Part shown: piece by piece, positions 25,501-37,500 of the stretch
How the letters are laid out: each line of letters begins with the position of its first letter
Numbering within the stretch: position 1 is the stretch's first letter
Assembly (NCBI GenBank): GCA_949987565.1
Contig: OX465103.1
Span: 15,633,280-15,697,279, forward strand
Origin: Luidia sarsii
Taxonomy: Eukaryota > Echinodermata > Asteroidea > Paxillosida > Luidiidae
Length of the DNA stretch: 64,000 nt
Direction: 5' to 3'
Program-made: the position numbers and the translations under genes
The notes under the pieces: generated by a model
Told to the model about the DNA's origin: nothing
What the model saw: the letters and a program-made list of their open reading frames with translations, nothing else
Databases searched by the model: none

Positions 25501-28500
25501 GAGAGAGATAGATAGAGAAAAATAGAGGGAGATAGAGAAAGATAGAGATAGAAATACCGGTAGAGAGAAAGAGATAGAGAGAGACACAGGGAAAGAAGGA
25601 GAGAGAGGTAGAGAGAGAGAGTGGGAGAGAGAAAGAGATAGAGAGAGGGAGAGACAGACAGACAGACAGACAGAGAGAGAGAGAGAAAATGAAAGAGACA
25701 GAGATAGAGGGGGGAAGAGATAGAAAGAAATAGAGAGACGAGAAATGGACAATTGTTTTAGCACAAAGATGTGTCAAAGCCATTTAAAAAAAAATTGCGT
25801 CAGTGAGACAGTGAGGGGTCGAAATATCGGCAAAACATTTTGAGATATTTAATGTAAAATGCTGTATAAAAAAGGAATGATTACTATTACCATCATTAAT
25901 AAAAAATTGTCATCCGACCTAGACTGTAATCCTTGAGTGGCGTTTGTCATAACCGTGTGCATTGAAAAAAAAACGTCCAGAAAACCAGTTCAGTGAGGTC
26001 ACACTGCGCTAGACTGATGCTAAAAACTCCAGACTCCTGGCGGATATTTTCAACCTCCCCCCCCCCTCCTTCCCTTTGCAAGGTCAGAGTTAATGACAGT
26101 CTCTGGGCTACCTGAGGGCGTCGGCTCCAAACTTGTGCACCACCTGCATGGGGTCGGGGTAGTTCTTCTTGCGCTTGCTCATCTTCTGGCCGTCGGCGGC
26201 CAGCACCAGGCCGTTGACGATGAGGTTCTTGAAGGGCGGCTTGTCAAAAAGGGCCGTGGACAGGACCAGAAGGGTGTAAAACCTTCAGACGAGAGGGGAG
26301 AAGAAATGAGAAAGAGAATAAAAAAAAAAAAAAAACTCATATATTGTAGCCTTTAGAAGTTAAGCCACAGATATTTTATGTGCCAACAGCAACTTTTCAT
26401 TTTTGTTATATTTTTTTTTTTAACCACTTCACGCCGGGGGGGTTTTCAGCGCAGATGACCGCCATACAGGGGTTTTTGAACAATGCATTATTTTCAAAAA
26501 TCGCTAAAACAATCGGAACAATATATTTCTGTGAAATAAATAGATGGGTACAAGAGAGTAAAACCTGGCACATTTCGGACGTCATTGTGGCTTTTGTCAA
26601 AGAGATTATCCATTCGAAAAAGGGCCCATTGTGCGTCGTCAATGTACCGTAACGGACTTGTGTGTGTGTGCGTGTACGGTGCTGTCAATCCCTGACCGCA
26701 GACTCCAGCCACCACTCCAGGCAGTCAAATCTTCGAGTTGGTCGGCCATAACCGAATGTACAGATTACAGGAATTCCAATGCTAGACCGACGACCGTTGG
26801 GCTGTGTGGCATGCAAAGACAATGTCCCCCGCGTGCTTTCAGCGGCAGCGCGATATCCCTCGATCCTCCACAGTAAAAGTCCCACAATTGCACAGTTACT
26901 GCTGCTAATCTTGCAATTCATGTGGCAACTTGCATCAAAAAGGGTCTTTGTACTGATTCGTATTGCTTTGTTCTAAGCTGAAAAGAGTCTTTGTTTAGAA
27001 TGTGGACAATAGTGGTGCCCGGATTCGGAGGGCCCCGTTGCATAGTCAAGCCAACGGAGCTCCGGATTCGGAGGTCCCGGCGCGAAGTGGTTAAATAGTG
27101 ATTTACCAGCCCCTGGTCTGGTCGATGCCTTCGGCGATGAAGTCTGCCGGAAAGGAGTCCTCAAACTCCTTCTTGTTCTCAAATGGATAGTGCACCTGGG
27201 CGTAGGGCATGCTGTAGGAGTGAAGGAAAAAAAGAAGAGAAAAAAAGGGGAGCAAACAATCAATCGTTTGATTGGAAAGGTGAAAACAAACACGCGTTTA
27301 GGTGATGTGTGGAGATCTCTACCTACCTTCCACTCTCAAACCAGCAGTCAAAGACTTCGTTGACTCTTCTCAGTGGCGGCTTACCAGGACGCTTGGATGG
27401 GATGGTCAGATTATCCACACTGAACATAGAATGGAAAAAACCAAAGCAAAACCCACAATAGCCATCAGTACTTTTCAACAGGACCCGGTTACAATTGAGC
27501 ACAGATGGACGTGCTAAAAAAAACCCACTCCCATGCCCCATCCCCAGTCTCCGTTTCATGGGGCCCTGTAAACAAAAAACCACAAGATTGGTTTGGGATC
27601 AGGCCTTATCTGTGTCATGAAACTACATTTTTTTTAAAAATTCCATTGAAGTTGAGCATTTTGTTTCCCTCTTCAAACACAGGAGTCTGTCTTCAGACAA
27701 GGACGTCCAGGAACGAGAGAAGCCGGAGAAGGACGGATCCATGGTCTGCAACTCAACAAGGGGTATTGTCCTCATCGATGGTCGAGTTCGGGCGCGCACA
27801 TTTCTCGGCTGTTCGTGAACAACGCCGGCAGAGAGGTGGGGTGTGTGATCCTGTTCCGAGTGCAGCATTCCTTGGGTCGTGTTCATGCGGTTCGTGAGCG
27901 AGAACAAGGTTCGCGTGTGAATAATAATAATAATAATAATATTGCACATTTATATAGCGCCAAAGCCATTTGGGTGGTTAATGCTCCCAGGCGCTTAAGA
28001 TTAAAATTAAGTAACAGTAAATTGTCATTAAAATACAAGATATTACAGTAAAACTATACTAAGAAATACATTACAATACAATATATTACAATACAAATAG
28101 AAAGCATATACAATACGTGGTGCAATGAATAGGATGGTAAACAATAAACACAATAAACTAGAACAATTGACATTGCAGACTAAAGCAGTAAAACTCTAGG
28201 CAAGTAGAGCATCACAATTGTATAAGTTAAAGTTAAAATATAGAATAGAAAAAAACCTAAATAGTGTAGAACAGACCGTAGAGTCAATTGGCGCTGGGCC
28301 GCTCAGTGACTCTGCCCACTGCGGAGTCTGGCAGCGGGACTCACCTCTCCCTGTGGATGTCCGTGACCTGGACTCCGGTCAGCTCCTGCAGTTCTGCCAT
28401 GGAGCCCACGCACACCACCTCCTCCAGGTCCTCGCTGACCCACAGAGGGATGGGGGTGCCCCAGTAGCGGTTCCTGGAGACGGCCCAGTCGTGGGCATCG

Positions 28501-31500
28501 CGCAGCCAGTTGGCAAACCGCTTGTCCTTCACAAACTCAGGCACCCTGCAGAGAAAACAGAAGGTGCTGGGTTAACAACTTAATTTTTTAAATTTTTTTG
28601 TGCAGACTGCTTACTGACTGAACGAAGGTCCCGCGTCGACAGCAGACACCCTCAGTGCAATGGGTCAAGCTTCTATCCAATGAGCTGGTCCTAGCTTCTT
28701 GTGTGGTGAGCGCGTGGTCTAGCCCTTGTCACATCGTCTCCTCACTACTGGTGGAGGGAGCAACATGCGAAGATCTGTTGGACAATGCTTCTATGTGCAT
28801 CTTGTACAATGTGGGAGGTTTGCGGTGACACCGTGTAACACATCTCTTTTGAGAGGGAGTGTGCGGCTCTGAAAAGAGCCGGTGACTCAACATTTTGGGC
28901 GGTGTATACTCTGCCCGTCATCAGGAGACTGCTGGATTCCAACTATCATCAGCACTTAGAAGTGGCAGTGGAGAGCGCTGGAGTGTGGAGAATTTAATAA
29001 TAATAATAACGGACATTTCTAGAGCGCCAGAATCCGTCTGCAAAGACGCTCAAGGCGCTTAACAACATTATACAGAATCAAAGAAAAGACTACATATACT
29101 ATTAATTAGGAAAACTATGATCGAACAAATATGTTTTGAGAGAGGATTTGAAATCCGATATGGAGGACATGCTACGGACTTCCTGAGAAAGAACATTCCA
29201 CAGGGTAGGACCAGCATGGGAGAAAGCCCGCTCACCCTATAAATTATGGACGTGTGGGACTGCAAGCAGAATCTGCCCAAAGCAAGGCTATAAAGCCACT
29301 CAAGGTTAAGGGCTAAGTGAAATGTTCACAGAAATGTTCACAGATTTACATGGAACTTATTCTTATACAGTTTGAAGATGGTTATGGTAGAAACCTCGCA
29401 CTGAAATATTTCTGTCTAAATTGCTGTATTTTTGGAGAAAAGAGTAAAAGAAATTCGTTTATATCTCACCGAGATCTAAGCTATTTTTTCGGAACAGGAT
29501 GGCATTGAATGCTGCATTTTCACGAAACAAATGAAACAGTTTTCACGTTTTCTTGAGACTCGGTAGTCGGATTGAGCTGAAATTTTCACAGGTGTGCTAT
29601 TTCATGCATATGTGGGATCAGACAACGTACGGATGCTATTTATCGACCTCGACCAATGTTGTGTAGGGGCTTTAAGATGGGCCGGTCTAGCGGATGTATC
29701 GACCGCCGACCAGACTACACTGAGGGGTAGACCTACCAGTAGGTCTGCTGGTTGTTGGCCAGGAGCTTCTCCACCAGGGGCTCCACTCGCACAAACCAGC
29801 CGGGCACGGCCTTGTAGATGAGCGGCGTCTCCGAGCGCCAGCAGAAGGGGTAGCTGTGCTTGCAGGTGCTCTGATCCACCAGACGCCCCTGGCTCTTCAG
29901 CCACTTGATGATCTGCTTGTCCGCGTCCTGCGGAAAAAAAAAAAAAAAAAAAAAAAAACAACCGACGTGGAAGGTTTGCTGCGACACTGCATAAATCGCC
30001 TCCTGTGAGATGTCAGAGTGCGGCTCTGAAAAAAAAAAGAGCCGGCTACTCAACGTTTGTCTTGGGCAGTGTGTGCTCTGACGACGGGCTGAAGGAAGGT
30101 GCTTCTTTGACCTGAGCCTCCGTGAAGTGCGCTGCGAGGGTCAGTTTTTGCCCGAGGTGGAGCTCAGTGGTTAACAGCAAGCAATGTCCAGTTGTGAGAA
30201 ACAGCTAACCATTCTGCATACTCACCAGCCTAAAGTACAAATTAACTTAGCAGATTTGACTATGTACACCGAAAAAATTGAAGACAATTTTTGTATGAAT
30301 AGGTTTGTGGAGACACCGTGTAAATTCTCTTTTGTGAGTAAGCGCTGGAATCCAGCAGTCTCCTGAAGACGAGCAGAGTACACTGTTCGAAACGTCGAGG
30401 TCCTCCGGTTCTTTTCAGAACCACACTTACTCACAAAAGAGAATTTATATGGTGTCTCCGCAAACCTATTGACCCTGATATTCTCACCATGCAAACCTTC
30501 AAATCTCACAATTTTTGTAAACCTTTGAAAACCATTCTTTGCTGACGTCCAACAATAGAGGATTAGTTGGAGGATGGGAATGGTTGTGACGCTGCACGAT
30601 GACCAGAGACTCCTGGATGGGAGGGGCAGGGCCAGACAGGGTGGGGGGGGTTTACTGGTCGGACGGTGGGACTTACCTTGACGTGTTGTCCGGCAAAATC
30701 CGTCACTTCGCTGGTGAAACGTCCGCTGGAGTCCACGGGACAGATCACCATCTCCTTGGTGATCACGCCATTCTCCAGGCACACCCGGTAATCGTCCTGC
30801 CACCAAAATGGATGACGATTAAAAAAAAGGAAAAAAAAAGGGAAAGAAACAAAACTATTTAGGCCGGATGTTGTCAGTAGTTTTCAATTGCATTCGATTG
30901 CATCCTTTGTTTTTCATCTCTGTCCAGCTTCATGTAAGTCTATGACAGAGGTCGACATGGTGGGCAAGGGTCATTGTGGTGAGCTCTGGGCCAATTGCTC
31001 ACATCCATGATGACCACCCTGACATAGTATCATCATGAGGTCGACCCAGGGTCAGCTCTATCCTCCCAATTGGACTCAACTTGATGTTAATGCAAGGCGG
31101 AGGTAAACGTGGTGGGAAAATGGCGGGGGGGGGGGGGGGCCCGAGGTCATGGCGGTGAAGCAAAGTGTTTGGGCTCCTAGCCAGCAGTCACTACGGTCGA
31201 CTCGTCAAAGTGTCATCACCAAGGTCAACATGAGGCTTTCATTCAGACCCAGCTCAATACAAATCTACCACAGGGGGGTTGGCGTGGTGGGTGGGGGGGG
31301 GGAATAGGGGCCCGAGGTCACGGCAGTGATGCGGTGAGTTTTGGGGTGAAAACGCCGATATTCGCCACCGGTCCATCCATCTCACCTGGCCGAAGAAGGC
31401 AGCCTGGTGGACCACACCGGTACCGCTGTCATCTGTCACGTAGCCATCCGTCAGGATCTTGAAGGCACCCGTCTTCTTGAGCTGAGAAGATGGAGAAACA

Positions 31501-34500
31501 CAAAAAATGACAAAAAATTTAGACCGCAGAAAATCCAGGATTTGAATCTCAGACCCCTACCTCAAAATCCAACTAGCCACTTTGGCGTGAAAACCTGCCG
31601 GGTGTAAAAAACAATTCTTCCCCGAGAGTAATACCATCATGGTGCTGACCGAATGGCAAAAATGTAGAGGGCCTGACATTTTGACCTTTCTCAAGGGAGT
31701 TCTTGATAGGTGAAGAGCCAAGAGTGGGAAAAAGGAGGAGGTGTAGATACAGATTCACTATTTTCTGACTGATTGCCTCAATCTTACCTCAGCAAAATAG
31801 CCAAAGAGGGGCTTGTAAGTCTTGCCTTTCAACGAGCTGCCCTTGAACCTAAGAGGAGAAAGAATAAAAACACATCATCAACGAGGACTGCATTGTCACA
31901 TCTGGTGCAAATCATTACAAACTGACACACACAGCCTGAGGACTCATAGATCTCGTTCCCTGGGCGAATTCCTTGCATGTCGTCAACAGCGTCCCCCTTG
32001 GCATTTGCCCAGGGCCAATGCACACAAGGGGGATTCACTGCGGTCATCACTAGGCTAGCGGCTTACACAGACCTGTGTGCAATTTGAATCCTCAAGTCAG
32101 ATACGCACACACAGGCCTGTGGGAATAAGCCGCAGCCACTGGCTAGCAGTGTCCATAGACTTACACGCGACTTGAAGACTTAGCCAAAGAATTTGACCCA
32201 AGCCGTTACTCATTTCAATTTGCTTTGTACCATGGTGCTCGATGACAGTACTGGAACTTTTTGTTTGATCTTAACACACACAAAGCCAAAGAAAACCGGG
32301 AATTTTTTAGACAATTTGGGAAAATTTGTGAGCCCGTGATCTCCGTGCTCTTACCACCTGAGCTATACAGCACTTAAGTGGTGGCCTACTTTGGGTGCCG
32401 GAACTATTGTTTTAATGGCACTATTTTTTCACTCACCTGTCCAGGACTTCGTATTCATCCTCTCCTTTGAACAGCGCCGATAGCCGGGCTTCCATCATAA
32501 TGTAAATCTACAGGAAAACGTAAACACATTCAATGACAACAAATGCATCTCTCACAAATCTCTTTGTCTCAAAACCAACAGCCAATAGCCAATCCCAATC
32601 TGCTAGATGCCGATTTGCGGCACTGGCAATATTGTATACGATGGAGAAGACTTGAAGGTTAGCGTGGTGGAAATACTAAGCTGGAGGCTTGGGGTGACAA
32701 CCATGTCAGGTCTCTTGTCAAAAAGATCATCGGTTGAGTGCCGGTTGAATACATCCGACCGATAAAATATCCCCCGGAAGAAAGCCGATTGTACTGGACT
32801 CTGGGGTGAAAAATTCACGATGGCTATCCGGTGGAAACGACATGGGACGGGTCAAATCATCTGATACACAACCGATGATCTCTTTGACAAGAGTCCTAAC
32901 ACATCTACTTTTGAGACGGAGTGTGGCTCTGAAAGGAGCCACACTCACAACCATCTAAAACACATCTACTTTTGAGACGGAGTGTGGCTCTGAAAGGAGC
33001 CACACTCACAACCATGTAACACATCTACTTTTGAGACGGAGTGTGGCTCTGAAAGGAGCCACACTCACAACCATGTAACACATCTACTTTTGAGACGGAG
33101 TGTGGCTCTGAAAGGAGCCACACTCACAACCATGTAACACATCTACTTTTGAGACGGAGTGTGGCTCTGAAAGGAGCCACACTCACAACCATCTAACACA
33201 TCTACTTTTGAGACGGAGTGTGGCTCTGAAAGGAGCCACACTCACAACCATGTAACACATCTACTTTTGAGACGGAGTGTGGCTCTGAAAGGAGCCACAC
33301 TCACAACCATCTAACACATCTACTTTTGAGACGGAGTGTGGCTCTGAAAGGAGCCGGTAAGTCAACGTTTCGGACAGTGTGTACGCTGGCCGTCGTAAGG
33401 AGACTGCTGGATTCCACCAGTGCTTATAAATGTTGCCATGAGCACTGGAGCACCGATGACAGTTTGAATCCACCAGTCTCCTGACGATGGGCACTACACA
33501 CTGCCCAAAACATTCAGTTACTGGCTCTTTTCAGAGCCACACTCAGTCTCAAAAGAGATGTCAAAATTGAGGAGGGTCTGACGTTTCGATCCTAGCAGGA
33601 CCTTTCTCAATGGAGAAAGGTCCTGCTAGGATCGAAACGTCAGACCGCCTGCAGGTAAACCGGTCAAACTTTGGGCTGGTCATACACATATATAGCCTAT
33701 AGAAACGACGTCAGGATACTGTAATGCCATGGGGAACCCGACTAGCATCAAAGTATTGGTGGAAGTAAAGTTTACTGCCACGCATTTCTGTTAAGTGTCA
33801 CACGTTCAAATTTGCCCAGGGCTCCATGATGCTAAGCAGCGACCCTCACGCACGTATGTGGTTTTTCTATATAATTTACATGCATGGCGGCACTCTTTAT
33901 TTGAGCCCATACTTTTGTGCTGATGGCAACCTCCATGGCATTTCAGTCTGGTGCACGCTATTGTCCTTCTATGGGTTCTATATGTCTATGGGGGGCCGGT
34001 ACCTTGTCATCCTTCTTGTGCACAATCTTGACATAGTCCATGCCGGGGTTGACGCAGAGGGCCAGGTTGCTAGGCAACGTCCAGGGCGTGGTTGTCCAGG
34101 CGATCACGCTGACCTTGGGGTCCTCATCCAGGGGGAAGTTGATGATCACTGAATTATTCCCACCAAAAAAAAGGACATGTTTCCTCGGATCATAATTTGC
34201 AGGCTAATGGAGGTGCCAGTAATGGGCAGAGGGGCTAGGATTTGTTTTAAAAGTTGGTAAACTTGGACTAGGAGGGGGCGTCAAGTCTGAAGCCAGGCAT
34301 AAGTCCCTATCCCTATGGGTGGTAGACTGCCACCCAAGGGTGACAAATAGAACTCGGAGGGGTTGACTACAGTAGTTATAAGCAAGGCATAAGCCTACAT
34401 GCCTATTGGTGGTAGACTGCCAGCCAAGGCTGACAAATAGAACTGGGAGGGGTGACTAGTCTGAAGCAAGCCATGAGCCTCCATCCCTATTGGTGGTAGA

Positions 34501-37500
34501 CTGCCAGCCAAGGCTGACAAATAGAACTGGGAGGGGGTGACTAGTCTATCCATCCCTATTGGTGGTAGACATCCTTCCCGCTGTGAGATTTTCAAGTTGT
34601 CTGTGGTTTCTTTTTCCACAAAGGCGAGGTAACTTGGACTCAAATGGATGTTTTCATTGGGAGGGCGATCATCCCTACCCACTGTGGGATATTCAAGTTT
34701 TATGGCCAAGATTTTTTTTTTCAGTCAATAGACTTTTTTAGGGAAGCCGACCTTACATTGTATCACATTTCAACAATGGCACTTTCATCCATCGTCCCCG
34801 CAAACTCTCCCGGGTCATGGTGAGGTAACTTGGGCTCAAATTGATTTTTTTATTCAGAGGGTGAGGATCCTCCCCACTGTATGCTCTCTTCTTTTTTTTC
34901 CGCCTTGGCCAGGCTCGAAATAATGTACTTTTTTTTATTCGGAGGGTGATCACTTCCCACTATGGAGGCAGATCTGCAATACATGCCACAGATTTTTAAT
35001 TTTTTTTTTCACTCGGTGAAGGCGAAAGTTGGGGGTGCGCATAATACATGGGTGCGCGTTATACCTGGGAATTGACGGTAGTCCGAGGCAAAGCACAAGC
35101 CTCCATAGACACGACTGCACCGGGCGGGATCAGAACCCAGGTCGTGGAGGTGGGAGTCGAGAGATCTCCCCCTCTGCAAGCCTGCGTTCTATCTGAAAGA
35201 CAGCCATACCTGCGGGATCCACGACGTCCTTGTAGTTCTGACCAGACTCAAAGTTGGACAGCGGAGTGTTGCACGCCGTAGAGAAAGGCATCACCTGGAT
35301 AGGTGTAGTAGAGTGGGGAGGAGACAGTGAGTGGATGACGTGACTGTACATATCCAACACAGATTTACATGTTGCTCCTTCCACCAGCACAGAAGAGACA
35401 TGTGACAGGGGCAAGGTACTTCATCGCCTGACCACGCACTCACCATACCAAATGCTAGGGCCAACTCATAGGAGAGAAGTTGGTAAACTTGGACTAGGAG
35501 GGGGTGACAAGTCTGAAGCCAAGCATAAGCTCCCATCCATATGGGTGGTAGACTGCCAGCCAAGGCTGACAAATAGAACTGGGAGGGGGTGACTAGTCTG
35601 AAGCAAGGCATGAGCCTCCATCCCTATTGGTGGTAGACTGCCAGCCAAGGCTGACAAATAGAACTGGGAGGGGGTGACTAGTCTGAAGCAAGGCATGAGC
35701 CTCCATCCCTATTGGTGGTAGACTGCCAGCCAAGGCTGACAAATAGAACTGGGAGGGGTGACTAGTCTGAAGCAAGGCATGAGCCTCCATCCCTATTGGT
35801 GGTAGACTGCCACCCAAGGGTGACAAATAGAACTGGGAGCGGTGACTAGTCTGAAGCAAGGCATAAGCCCCCATCCCTAGTGGTGGTTGACTGCCAGCCA
35901 AGGCTGACAAATAGAACTGGGAAGGGGTGACTAGTCTGAAGCAAGGCATGAGCCTCCATCCCTATTGGTGGTAGACTGCCAGCCAAGGCTGACAAATAGA
36001 ACTGGGAGGGGTGACTAGTCTGAAGCAAGCCATGAGCCTCCATCCCTATTGGTGGTAGACTGCCAGCCAAGGCTGACAAATAGAACTGGGAGGGGTGACT
36101 AGTCTGAAGCAAGCCATGAGCCTCCATCCCTATTGGTGGTAGACTTCCAGCCAAGGCTGACAAATAGAACTGGGAGGGGGTGACTAGTCAGGGTGACTAG
36201 TCAGGTGACCAGCAGAGAAGAAATGTGTGACAGGGGCAAGTCACTTCATCACCATCGCACCAGATGCTAGGGCCAACTCATAGGACAGAAGCTTCACTCA
36301 TTGCACGGTTCGTGTCTGGAACATTCTTCCTGATCACATAACTTGCACAATATCTGGCGTTGACACTTTCAATAACTCCTTGCTTGACCTTAATACCTCA
36401 ACGTTTTTTTGTATTTATGCATTTTGTTAAGTGAAAGGTTCGCAATGACACCATGTACACATTTCTCTTGTGACATAGAGTGGCTCTGAAAAAAGCCGGT
36501 AACTCAACATTTCGGGCAGTGTGTGCTCTGCCCGTAATCAGAGTGTCTCCTGATGACGGGCAGAGCACGCACAGCCCGAAACGTTGAGTTACCGCCTCCT
36601 TTCCAGGGACGACCCTCACCTTGAAACCGCGGTAGACCAGACCGCTGTCAAACAGCTGCCTGAAGACCCACCAGATGGACTCCATGAACCACGGGTACAG
36701 CGTCTTGTAGTCCTTCTTGAAGTCAATCCACCGGCCTAGGCGTGTCACTATATACTGCAAAAGGAAAACCCAATAGAGTGAGTGAGAGAGAGAGAGGTAA
36801 AAAAAAGCCACCTCAGCACACTCAGTCGTTCTCAGTGCACAACATCTATGAAGCAACCTAAGAAACATTGGCAAACCTGTTTAATCCCCAAAACCCTCAG
36901 TGAATTACATTCTCCTCGGACGCAAAATCAAACGTTATCTATAATGCAATGCTGTAGCTGCTGTACCAATGGGGTTTATTGTTTTCGACCAGGTTTGGCT
37001 GAAAGATCTTATGCTGTTTTCTCGAGAAATCTGCAAAGAACGCCATGCAGTGATCTTCTGTGGATTTGGTGTTTCCAAGAAGAGGAAGAGGAAGGTGGCA
37101 AAAAAACCTGAATCAGAACAGTTATGGCCCTGACCCTATGGCCCTGACTCTATAGCCCTGACCCTATAGCCCTGACCCTATGGCCCTGACTCTATAGCCC
37201 TGACCCTATAGCCCTGACCCTATAGCCCTGACCCTATAGCCCTGATCCTATGGCCCTGACCCTATAGCCCTGACTCTATAGCCCTGACCCTATGGCCCTG
37301 ACCCTATGACCCTGACCCTATGGCCCCAACCCTGACCCTATAGCCCTGACCCTATAGCCCTGACCCTATACCCCTGATCCTATGGCCCTGACCCTATAGC
37401 CCTAACCCTATAGCCCTGACCCTATAGCCCTGACCCTATAACCCTGACCCTGCCCCTAACCCTGCCCCTAACCCTGACACTAACTTTGACACTAACCATG

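Noticed and set aside
32900..33358. CRISPR-like regular repeats
   Set aside because: The 59-bp units are directly contiguous with no unique spacers, in a eukaryotic intron.
35480..36190. CRISPR-like or coding repeat (84 bp)
   Set aside because: Contiguous minisatellite units in an IARS1 intron; reading frames are incidental.
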